Source of the DNA: JAFGOG01 sp034429215
GTDB taxonomy: Bacteria; Chloroflexota; Anaerolineae; JAAYZQ01
Assembly: GCA_034429215.1 (NCBI GenBank)
Contig: DAOUGI010000094.1
Location: 1-64,000, forward strand
DNA: 64,000 nucleotides
Reading direction: 5' to 3'
The translations under genes were made by a program, and so were the position numbers. Positions 26,137 to 35,311 of this stretch are shown here, piece after piece (the stretch's first letter is position 1; every line of letters begins with the position of its first letter). The notes beneath the pieces are model-generated. The model saw only the letters and a program-made list of their open reading frames with translations, searched no databases and was not told the origin of the DNA.

Positions 26137-27690
26137 ATGGAAAACAAACCTGTACGCATCTGTGACACGATCTTGCGAGACGCACATCAAAGCCTGCTGG
26201 CAACGCGGATGCGCACCGACGACATGATCGGGACGCCGGCCATGCCCATCGCCGAAAAGCTGGACCAGGTGGGCTACTGGTCTGTCGAAATGTGGGGCGG
26301 CGCCACTTTTGACTCGGCCATGCGCTTTCTCAACGAAGATCCGTGGGAACGGATCCGCCGGTTAAAGGCTAAAATGCCCCGCACCCCCTTCCAGATGCTG
26401 CTGCGCGGCCAGAACGTTGTCGGCTACAAGCATTACCCCGACGATGTGCTGGAACGCTTTATCGTCAAGGCGCACGAAAATGGCATCGACGTTTTTCGCA
26501 TCTTTGACGCCCTCAACGACGTGCGCAACATGCGCCGGGCCATGGAAGTGGTCAGGCGGGAGGGAGCCCACGTCCAAGCTGCCATCTCGTATACCATCAG
26601 CCCGGTACACAGCGTGGACGCCTTTGTCCAGATGGCCCATGTCTTGGAAGATATAGGGACAGACACCATCTGCATCAAAGACATGGCCGGCCTGCTGTCG
26701 CCTTACGTCGCCTACGAGCTGGTCAGCCGTCTAAAAGCCGAGTGCCGGGCCCCCATCCAACTTCACACCCATTACACCAGCGGCATGGCCATGGCCACCT
26801 TGCTCAAAGCTATCGAGGCCGGCGTAGACATCGTCGACACGGCCATCTCGTCGCTGGCCCTGGTCACTTCACAGCCGCCGACCGAGACGCTGGTCCGCAT
26901 CCTGCAAGATTCGACCCGTGACACCGGGCTGGACCTCAACCTCCTGGCCGAGATCAGCAACTACTTTGCCAACGTCCGCACCAAGTACGCCACATTTGAG
27001 AGCGGTATGGTTGGAGTAGATGTCAACGTCCTGCAGTTCCAGATCCCGGGGGGCATGCTCTCCAACCTGGTGTCTCAACTGCGCGAGCAGGGAGCCGAAG
27101 ACCGCTACGCCGAGGTGCTGGCTGAAGTGCCACGCGTCCGGCAAGAGCTTGGCTACCCGCCGCTGGTTACTCCCAGCAGCCAGATCGTCGGCACCCAGGC
27201 CACGCTCAATGTGGTGCTGGGCGAGCGCTACAAGGTTATCCCGGCCGAGGTCAAGAACTATGTCCGAGGCTACTACGGGCGGCCGCCGGCGCCGGTCGAT
27301 CCGGACATACAGAAAAAGGTGATCGGCGACGAGCAGCCGATCGACTGCCGTCCCGCCGACCTCCTGTCGCCCGGCATGGAACAGGCGCGGCAAGAGATCG
27401 GCGAGCTGGCCCACAACGAAGAAGAGGTGCTCAGCTACGCCCTGTTTCCCCAGGTCGCCCGGCCCTTCCTGGAGCGGCGGGCCAAGGGTGGCGCAGCCAA
27501 GGAGGCCTTGATCGCCGCCGTCGCTGCCAAGCTGGTCGCCCAGGCCCAGCAGAGCGCAGAGACAGCCACGCGCGAGCGCACAGCCGCGGCAGAAAAGCAG
27601 GGCGTGGTCCCGTCGCCGTGGAAGACGGCCTGGCGGCCGCAGGGCGGCCGATGGGGCGGGCTGCTCGACGGGGCAGGAGGGTCGCGATGA
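26137..27690 (+). CDS. Pyruvate/oxaloacetate carboxyltransferase (transcarboxylase 5S / PycB / OadA-like)
   Basis: 517 residues. A TIM barrel of the HMGL/PYC_OADA type with the metal ligands DTILRDAHQS (residues 8-17) and HTHYTSG (about 211-217), and the carboxylated lysine in CIKDMAG (about 183). The C-terminal conserved carboxylase domain (about 310-470) is present, and the last 45 residues are an Ala/Thr-rich tail. It moves CO2 between carboxybiotin and pyruvate/oxaloacetate. No membrane beta subunit of Na+-pumping decarboxylase is encoded here. The stop overlaps the biotinyl subunit start (ATGA). Confidence 0.92.
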   Translation: MENKPVRICDTILRDAHQSLLATRMRTDDMIGTPAMPIAEKLDQVGYWSVEMWGGATFDSAMRFLNEDPWERIRRLKAKMPRTPFQMLLRGQNVVGYKHYPDDVLERFIVKAHENGIDVFRIFDALNDVRNMRRAMEVVRREGAHVQAAISYTISPVHSVDAFVQMAHVLEDIGTDTICIKDMAGLLSPYVAYELVSRLKAECRAPIQLHTHYTSGMAMATLLKAIEAGVDIVDTAISSLALVTSQPPTETLVRILQDSTRDTGLDLNLLAEISNYFANVRTKYATFESGMVGVDVNVLQFQIPGGMLSNLVSQLREQGAEDRYAEVLAEVPRVRQELGYPPLVTPSSQIVGTQATLNVVLGERYKVIPAEVKNYVRGYYGRPPAPVDPDIQKKVIGDEQPIDCRPADLLSPGMEQARQEIGELAHNEEEVLSYALFPQVARPFLERRAKGGAAKEALIAAVAAKLVAQAQQSAETATRERTAAAEKQGVVPSPWKTAWRPQGGRWGGLLDGAGGSR

Positions 27691-28169
27691 ACCGCGAGTT
27701 CACACTGACGCTGGACGGAGTGGCATACAAGGTCGTCGCCGACGGCAACACCATCCTCGTCAACGGCCAGCCGTTCGTCGTCGGCCTGGACGGGGAAAAG
27801 GTCCTGGTAGATGGCGCCCCATACGACGTCAAGGTGGAGAGTGGGCGGGCAATGGTCGGGGGCATCACCTACAGCCTGGGAGTGGAAGGGTTGACAGAAA
27901 CCCCTGCAAAGGGAGAGACCGGCCGCAAAGCGTCCCGGGGCGCCTCAGTCGCAAGTGAGGGAGCCGTGACGGCCATCATGCCCGGCAAGATCATCCGGAT
28001 ACTGATAAAAAAAGGGGACACCGTCGCGGCGGGGGATGTCGTTTGTATCCTGGAAGCGATGAAAATGGAAAACGAGCTCAAAGCGCCGCGAGCGGGTGTA
28101 ATCAAGACGCTCCACGTCCAGCCGGGTCAGGATGTCGAGCGGGGGGCGGTGTTGGCCGAAATAGAGTGA
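27687..28169 (+). CDS. Biotinyl carrier subunit (BCCP / transcarboxylase 1.3S-like)
   Basis: 160 residues. The biotin-accepting lysine is Lys126 in ILEAMKMENE, inside a hammerhead barrel domain (about 93-160) with the thumbless, decarboxylase-like form. The N-terminal 70 residues are a beta-rich domain with VNGQPF/VDGAPY repeats, a usual partner-docking part. A short Lys/Ser/Ala linker joins them. It carries carboxyl groups between the 12S- and 5S-like subunits encoded upstream. Translationally coupled to the 5S-like gene by a 4-base overlap. Confidence 0.92.
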   Translation: MNREFTLTLDGVAYKVVADGNTILVNGQPFVVGLDGEKVLVDGAPYDVKVESGRAMVGGITYSLGVEGLTETPAKGETGRKASRGASVASEGAVTAIMPGKIIRILIKKGDTVAAGDVVCILEAMKMENELKAPRAGVIKTLHVQPGQDVERGAVLAEIE

Positions 28170-28238
28170 TCGATGACGGCCAAATGACCGAGCATCGATA
28201 CAGGCCCGCAACAAAGACAAGTAGGGTTGGAGTTCAAG

Positions 28239-29903
<1,665 letters not shown>

Positions 29904-29920
29904 TAGGGAGTGTATACAAT

Positions 29921-30376
29921 ATGTCGTCTATACTAGAGGTTCTGTTTTCGTCTACGGCGCGGATCGAGGTCTTGAGCCTGTTTCTGCTAAATCCTGACCG
30001 GCATTTCTACCAACGGGAGATTGGGCGGGAGACCGGGCAACCGATCCGGGCTGTGCAGCGCGAGATGGATCGACTGGCCGGGGCCGGCCTGCTCGCCCGT
30101 GCCGAAGAGGGCAACCGGGTATTCTACTATCTGAACCCTCGTTTCCCATTGCTGGCCGAGCTAACGGCGCTGTTCCAAAAAGCCGCAGGGGCCGAGACCG
30201 GAACCAGGGCGGCAGAGGCCTCACCCCGGCACATGGCCGCCAGCGGCATGCGGCGCATGCCAGAGCCGCCTTCGGTCACACAGCCATTTGCCTGGATGGA
30301 GACACCGGCTGCATCGCCCTTGCCGCCAGAGCTAAAACAGATCCAGTCAGATGGAGAATGGGATCAGGCCTATTAA
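29921..30376 (+). CDS. Winged-helix transcriptional regulator (ArsR-like fold)
   Basis: 151 residues. The first 85 form a winged helix: STARIEVLSLFLLNPDRHFYQREI, the recognition helix GQPIRAVQREMDRLAGAGLL and the wing AEEGNRVFYYLNP. The rest is Pro/Ala/Met-rich and looks flexible, without an effector domain. Set between two mutase genes in the same direction, it is a candidate local regulator or simply an accessory DNA-binding protein. Shine-Dalgarno AGGGAG lies nine bases before the ATG. Confidence 0.8.
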   Translation: MSSILEVLFSSTARIEVLSLFLLNPDRHFYQREIGRETGQPIRAVQREMDRLAGAGLLARAEEGNRVFYYLNPRFPLLAELTALFQKAAGAETGTRAAEASPRHMAASGMRRMPEPPSVTQPFAWMETPAASPLPPELKQIQSDGEWDQAY

Positions 30377-30445
30377 GCCGCTTGCCCAGCCGCGCAGAGC
30401 GGTTGTTGGCCCACGGCAGTGGCGCAATTTCAGGGGGTAACAAAA

Positions 30446-30850
30446 GTGAGACTCGACCATATTGGCATCGCCGTGCATGATATCCAGGAGGCGCTCAAGG
30501 TCTACCAGGAGGCCTTGGGGCTGCAGCTAGAAGAAATCGTCGAGGTGCAGGATCAGAAGGTGGAAGTGGCCTTTTTGCCGGTAGGCGACACGAACATCGA
30601 GCTGGTGCGGCCCACGGCCGACGACACCGGTGTGGCCAAATTCCTGGCAAGCCGGGGAGAGGGTATCCACCACATCTGCCTGGAAGTGAACGACATCGAG
30701 GCGGCGCTGGAGCGCCTCAAGGCCAACGGTGTGCCCTTGATCGACAGGGCTCCGCGACAAGGGGCTCATGGGCGGGTGGCCTTTGTGCACCCCAAGAGGA
30801 TGCACGGCGTGCTGCTGGAGCTGGTGGAGCACGAGAACCACGGGGAATGA
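30446..30850 (+). CDS. mce: Methylmalonyl-CoA epimerase
   Basis: 134 residues from GTG 30446, set by Shine-Dalgarno AGGGGG eight bases before; a GTG at 30419 would add nine residues. Vicinal-oxygen-chelate fold with metal ligands in LDHIGIAV (His near residue 4), NIELVRP, GIHHICLEV and VLLELVE. It interconverts (S)- and (R)-methylmalonyl-CoA between the carboxyltransferase and the mutase. The stop overlaps an ATG of the next frame (30847-30850), coupling it to mutase paralogue 2. Confidence 0.92.
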   Translation: MRLDHIGIAVHDIQEALKVYQEALGLQLEEIVEVQDQKVEVAFLPVGDTNIELVRPTADDTGVAKFLASRGEGIHHICLEVNDIEAALERLKANGVPLIDRAPRQGAHGRVAFVHPKRMHGVLLELVEHENHGE

Positions 30851-30867
30851 TCGGCTTGGAGGCAACC

Positions 30868-32553
30868 ATGTTTGACCAAGACAAGCTGAAGCTATTGCGG
30901 GAGCAAAAGGAGCGCTGGGAAGAAACCACGCTCACCGAGACGCTGGCCGAGCGCCCGGAACGGATCCCTCCGGACAGGTTCGTAACGACTTCGAGCGCTC
31001 CGGTGAACCGGCTGTACACACCGTTGGACGTGGCCGACCTGGACTATGGGCGCGACTTGGGATTCCCGGGCGAGTATCCTTTCACCCGCGGCGTCCACCC
31101 CACCATGCACCGCGGCCGGCTGTGGACGATGCGCATGTTCGCCGGGTTTGGCATGGCCGAAGAGACCAACGCCCGCTACAAATATCTGCTGGAGCATGGC
31201 GAGACCGGTCTGTCGGTAGCGTTCGACATGCCCACACTGTACGGGTACGACTCGGACGCCCCCGAGGCGTTGGGCGAGTTTGGCAAGTGCGGCGTGGCCG
31301 TGTCGTCGCTGGCCGACATGGAGGTGCTGTTCGACGGGATCCCGGTAGACCAGATCACCACGTCGATGACGATCAACAGTCCGGCGGCGATCGTGTGGGC
31401 CATGTACATCGCCATGGCCGAAAAGCGGGGCATCCCGATGGAGGTACTGGGCGGCACCATACAGAACGACATTCTGAAGGAGTACATCGCCCAGAAAGAG
31501 TTTATCTTTCCCCCCAATCCGTCGATGCGCCTCGTAGTCGATACCTTTGAGTTTGGCAGCCGGTACCTGCCCCGCTGGAATACGATCAGCATCAGTGGCT
31601 ACCACATCCGCGAGGCGGGGGCGACTGCGGTCCAGGAGCTGGCCTTTACCCTGGCCGACGGCCTGGAATATGTGCGTTGGGGGTTGGCCCGCGGGCTGGA
31701 GATCGACGCCTTTGCCCCACGGCTGTCCTACTTTTTCAACTCGCACAACGACTTTTTCGAAGAGATTTGCAAGTTCCGGGCGGCACGGCGCATCTGGGCG
31801 CGAGAGATGCGCGACACCTTTGGCGCCAAGAGCCCGCGAAGCTGGCTGCTGCGCTTCCACACCCAGACGGCCGGCTGCAGCCTGACGGCACAGCAGCCGG
31901 AGAACAACATCGTGCGCACCGCCTGGCAGGCGTTGGCTGCGGTGCTGGGCGGCACCCAATCGCTCCACACCAACAGCATGGACGAGGCGCTGGCCCTGCC
32001 CAGCGAATACGCCGTCAAGGTCGCGCTGCGCACTCAGCAGCTCATCGCCCACGAAAGCGGCGTGACCAACACGGTGGACCCATTAGCCGGCGCCTATTTC
32101 GTCGAGGCGCTGACCAACCGCATGGAGCAGGAAACGTACGATTACTTTCAAAAGATCGAGGCGATGGGCGGCGTCATCCCGGCCCTTGAGAAGGGATTCA
32201 TGCAGCGCGAGATCGCCGAGTCGGCGTATCGCTACCAGATCGAGATCGACGCCAAGCAGCGGACGGTCGTCGGGGTCAACGACTATGTAGAAGAGGGACC
32301 GGTCCGCATTCCATTGCTGGAGATGGACCCACAGGGCTATACCCGCCAGGTTGCACGGCTGGAGCGGATCCGCCGTGAGCGGGACAACGAGCAAGTGGGC
32401 GCGACGCTGGAGGCGCTGCGCCAGGCCGCGCGCGGCACGGAGAACACAATGCCCTACATCCTCAATTGCGTGCGCGCCTATGCTACGCTGGGCGAGATCA
32501 TGGGCGTGTTCCGGCAGGTCTTCGGGGAGTATCGCGAGCCGACGATTATCTGA
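30868..32553 (+). CDS. Methylmalonyl-CoA mutase family large subunit, paralogue 2
   Basis: 561 residues from ATG 30868, which has GGAGG five bases before; an ATG at 30847 overlaps mce and is the alternative. Clearly related to the mutase at 28239. The position matching Tyr89 is Phe91 (MRMFAGFG), while the Arg is kept (Arg221 in PSMRLV). In isobutyryl-CoA mutase Phe replaces this Tyr but Gln replaces the Arg, so this enzyme is intermediate and its substrate may differ. It lies directly before the B12 subunit gene. Confidence 0.9.
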   Translation: MFDQDKLKLLREQKERWEETTLTETLAERPERIPPDRFVTTSSAPVNRLYTPLDVADLDYGRDLGFPGEYPFTRGVHPTMHRGRLWTMRMFAGFGMAEETNARYKYLLEHGETGLSVAFDMPTLYGYDSDAPEALGEFGKCGVAVSSLADMEVLFDGIPVDQITTSMTINSPAAIVWAMYIAMAEKRGIPMEVLGGTIQNDILKEYIAQKEFIFPPNPSMRLVVDTFEFGSRYLPRWNTISISGYHIREAGATAVQELAFTLADGLEYVRWGLARGLEIDAFAPRLSYFFNSHNDFFEEICKFRAARRIWAREMRDTFGAKSPRSWLLRFHTQTAGCSLTAQQPENNIVRTAWQALAAVLGGTQSLHTNSMDEALALPSEYAVKVALRTQQLIAHESGVTNTVDPLAGAYFVEALTNRMEQETYDYFQKIEAMGGVIPALEKGFMQREIAESAYRYQIEIDAKQRTVVGVNDYVEEGPVRIPLLEMDPQGYTRQVARLERIRRERDNEQVGATLEALRQAARGTENTMPYILNCVRAYATLGEIMGVFRQVFGEYREPTII

Positions 32554-32602
32554 CGCGCAACGCGTCACCGCATTGCGACATCGAGCGAGTGGAGGGAACT
32601 GG

Positions 32603-32998
32603 ATGCCAGATAAAAAGATCCGTGTGTTGATCGCCAAGCCCGGCCTGGACGGCCACGACCGGGGGGCAAAGGTGATCGCCCGGGCGCTGCGCGACGCCGG
32701 CATGGAAGTCATCTACACCGGCATCCGCCAGACGCCGGAAATGATCGCCGAAGCGGCACTGCAGGAAGACGTGGACGTGGTGGGGCTGTCGATCCTGTCG
32801 GGGGCGCACATGACCCTCTTTCCACGGATCGTGGGCCTGCTGAAGGAAAACGGCCTGGACGACGTGATGGTCGTGGCCGGTGGGATCATCCCCGACGAAG
32901 ACGTGCCGGTCCTGAACGAGATGGGTGTCGCGGGCGTGTTTGGCCCCGGCACGCCGACCGACGAGATCGTCGGCTTTATCCGCAAGAAGGTGTTGTGA
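32603..32998 (+). CDS. Methylmalonyl-CoA mutase small (cobalamin-binding) subunit
   Basis: 131 residues, a lone B12-binding domain. The base-off/His-on motif DxHxxG is at residues 16-21 (DGHDRG), with LSILSGAH (SxL) and VVAGGIIP (GG) at the usual distances. It carries adenosylcobalamin for one or both large subunits. Start ATG 32603 has GGAGGG upstream. The stop overlaps the GTG start of meaB. It is the only small subunit in the window for two large ones. Confidence 0.95.
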   Translation: MPDKKIRVLIAKPGLDGHDRGAKVIARALRDAGMEVIYTGIRQTPEMIAEAALQEDVDVVGLSILSGAHMTLFPRIVGLLKENGLDDVMVVAGGIIPDEDVPVLNEMGVAGVFGPGTPTDEIVGFIRKKVL

Positions 32999-34017
32999 CA
33001 AGCGAGCTGGTAGCCGGCATCCTAGCCGGCCAGCGTCGGGCCATCGCCCGGGCCATCACCCTGGTCGAGAACGACGGCAGTGAGGCCCAAGCGATCCTGA
33101 CCGCGATCCACTCTCACACCGGCCGGGCGCACATCGTCGGCGTCACCGGGCCGCCCGGCAGCGGCAAGAGCACACTGGTCAACGATCTGGCGCTGAGCTT
33201 CCGGCAGGGCAGCGCCGGCCGCCCGCCGCGGACGGTGGGCATCATCGCCATAGATCCGACCAGCCCCTTCTCCGGTGGGGCGATCCTGGGCGATCGCATC
33301 CGGATGAGGGACCTTGCCGGCGATCCCGGGATCTTTATCCGCAGTATGGCCAGCCGGGGGAGCCTGGGCGGGCTGGCCTGGGCCACAGCCGATACGGTTC
33401 GGGTGATGGACGCGGGGGGGTACGACCTGATCTTTGTCGAGACGGTCGGCGCCGGCCAGGCCGAAGTGGACATTGCCAAGACCGCCCATACTACAGTCGT
33501 GGTCGAGGTGCCGGGGCTAGGAGACGACATCCAGGCGATCAAGGCCGGCATCCTAGAGATCGCCGACGTCTTTGCGGTGAACAAGGCCGATCACGAGGGC
33601 GCCGATCGCGCCGTTCAGGTGCTGCAGATGATGCTAGACCTGAATTCATCCGGCCCGCAGGCCGTCATGCACCACGGCCGGTTAATAGAGGTGGCAGCGA
33701 TAGCCGGCAAGGCCGACGGCACACCGGCGTGGCGCCCGCCGATCCACAAAACGGTGGCGACACGTGGAGAGGGGATCGATGGGCTGGTCGAGGCCATTCT
33801 CGCCCACCGCGCCCACCTGGAGCAAAGCGGCAACCTGGTGTGGCGCGAGCGGGAGCGGGCTGCGTCCGATCTGGAAACGATCATCCAGCAGGAGGCGCTG
33901 CGCCGGGTGTTGGCCGGCACTGACGGCACGCAGTTGGCAGCGCTCATCGACCAGATCGTGCGGCGAGAGCTGGATCCATACGCCGCTAGCCAGCTCTTGC
34001 TCAACCGCCCGAACTGA
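32995..34017 (+). CDS. meaB: MeaB/ArgK-type GTPase, mutase chaperone
   Basis: 340 residues. P-loop GPPGSGKST (52-60), the switch region DPTSPFSGGAILGDRIRM, and NKADHEG for guanine binding. MeaB gates adenosylcobalamin delivery to methylmalonyl-CoA mutase and protects it from inactivation. GTG start inside the stop of the B12 subunit (GTGA), so it is made in step with it. The C-terminal dimerisation helix region is present. Last gene of the mutase run before carbonic anhydrase. Confidence 0.95.
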   Translation: MTSELVAGILAGQRRAIARAITLVENDGSEAQAILTAIHSHTGRAHIVGVTGPPGSGKSTLVNDLALSFRQGSAGRPPRTVGIIAIDPTSPFSGGAILGDRIRMRDLAGDPGIFIRSMASRGSLGGLAWATADTVRVMDAGGYDLIFVETVGAGQAEVDIAKTAHTTVVVEVPGLGDDIQAIKAGILEIADVFAVNKADHEGADRAVQVLQMMLDLNSSGPQAVMHHGRLIEVAAIAGKADGTPAWRPPIHKTVATRGEGIDGLVEAILAHRAHLEQSGNLVWRERERAASDLETIIQQEALRRVLAGTDGTQLAALIDQIVRRELDPYAASQLLLNRPN

Positions 34018-34037
34018 ACTTACAGGGGGTAACCGCC

Positions 34038-34646
34038 ATGCAAGACATAGTAGAAGGGGTCCACAGGTTTCACGATCGCCGCGAGCAGAATCTGGAGCTT
34101 TACCGCCGCCTGGCAGACGAGGGGCAGGCCCCAAAGGTGCTGTTTATCGGCTGCTCCGATTCGCGCGTGCCGCCCGAAGTGATCGTCGATGCCGGGCCGG
34201 GTGTCCTGTTCGTCACGCGCAATATAGCGAACGTCGTGCCGCCGTACGGCAGCGGCGAGACAGCGGTGGGAGCCGTCGTCGAATACGCCGTCCGCCACCT
34301 GCACATCCAGCAGATCGTCCTCTGCGGCCACACCGACTGTGGCGGGATCAAAGCTCTCGACGCCCAACCCAATTGGGATCGTGAGCCGCACATCGCCCGC
34401 TGGCTCGAGCACGCGCGGCCGGCCAAGACCAAAGTCCAGGCCAGCGGCCTGCCGGCAGCGGAATGCCATCTGGCGACAGTACGCGAGAACGTGCTGCTAC
34501 AGATCGAGCACCTCCGCTCCTACGACCCGGTGCGCGAGGCTGAACGGGCGGGGATCCTGACGTTGGTGGGCTGGGTCTACCACCTGGACACGGGCATGGT
34601 CGAGGCATACGACCCGCAGGCCGGCGGCTGGGCAGCCGTGATCTAG
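34038..34646 (+). CDS. Beta-class carbonic anhydrase
   Basis: 202 residues. Zinc ligands Cys39, His98 and Cys101 (CSDSR and CGHTDCGG) with the Asp41/Arg43 dyad. It interconverts CO2 and bicarbonate. Shine-Dalgarno AGGGGGT precedes the ATG, and it follows meaB by 20 bases, so it probably belongs to the same transcript. Bicarbonate supply would matter for a carboxylase, less for a transcarboxylase. Its end overlaps the end of the convergent kinase gene by four bases. Confidence 0.93.
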   Translation: MQDIVEGVHRFHDRREQNLELYRRLADEGQAPKVLFIGCSDSRVPPEVIVDAGPGVLFVTRNIANVVPPYGSGETAVGAVVEYAVRHLHIQQIVLCGHTDCGGIKALDAQPNWDREPHIARWLEHARPAKTKVQASGLPAAECHLATVRENVLLQIEHLRSYDPVREAERAGILTLVGWVYHLDTGMVEAYDPQAGGWAAVI

Positions 34647-35299
34647 GCCATCCCAGAGTTAGCGGGAAAAACCAGCTCCTCTTTTCCGGCCAGTTTGTCC
34701 TGGATGCGCTGGACCACAATGTCCAGGTGCTTGGGCTTGTGCACAAAGTCCAGGTCGTCGCTGCGGAGGGCAAGCACCGGGCATAGGTCAAAGTTCTGGA
34801 GCCATTCCTCGTAGAACGTTTCGAGCAGCGTCAAATAGTCGGCCGTGATGCCCGTTTCGATGGCCCGGCCACGGCGTCCGATCCGCCTCATCAGCACAGG
34901 GACGGGCGCCTGAAGGTAGAGCAGCAGGTCGGGTCGGGGCAGCCCAACCACCACCTGGTCAAAGACGCGGCGGTAGGACTCATAGTCGCGTTCGCTCAAA
35001 TCACCCCTGTGGTGCAGCGCGCGGGCAAAGATGTACGCATCTTCATAAATGCTGCGATCGGCGATGGCCGACTCGGGGCAGTTGGTCAGGGCCAGGTGCT
35101 GTTGGGCGCGATGGCCCAAAAAGAAGACCTGCAGGTGAAAAGACCACTGTCGCATGTTGGTGTAGAAATCGGCCAGGTAAGGGTTATCGGCCACCGACTC
35201 AAAGCTGGTGCGCCAGCCCAGGCGGGCGCCCAGCCGTTCGGTCAGCGATGTCTTACCGGTGCCGATGTTGCCGGCGACGAGAACCAGGTGTTTCACCAT
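34643..35299 (-). CDS. Deoxynucleoside kinase family protein
   Basis: 218 residues. P-loop GNIGTGKTSL (about 9-18), ADRSIYEDAYIFA (the DRS motif, about 80-92) and an Arg-rich lid (RRIGRRGRAIE, about 137-147). It phosphorylates deoxynucleosides (dA/dG or dC type) using ATP in salvage. It lies 12 bases after gyrB on the same strand; the pairing of gyrase and nucleotide salvage in one operon may be incidental. Substrate cannot be deduced. Confidence 0.9.
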   Translation of the reverse strand: MVKHLVLVAGNIGTGKTSLTERLGARLGWRTSFESVADNPYLADFYTNMRQWSFHLQVFFLGHRAQQHLALTNCPESAIADRSIYEDAYIFARALHHRGDLSERDYESYRRVFDQVVVGLPRPDLLLYLQAPVPVLMRRIGRRGRAIETGITADYLTLLETFYEEWLQNFDLCPVLALRSDDLDFVHKPKHLDIVVQRIQDKLAGKEELVFPANSGMA

Positions 35300-35311
35300 T
35301 TTGCACCCACC

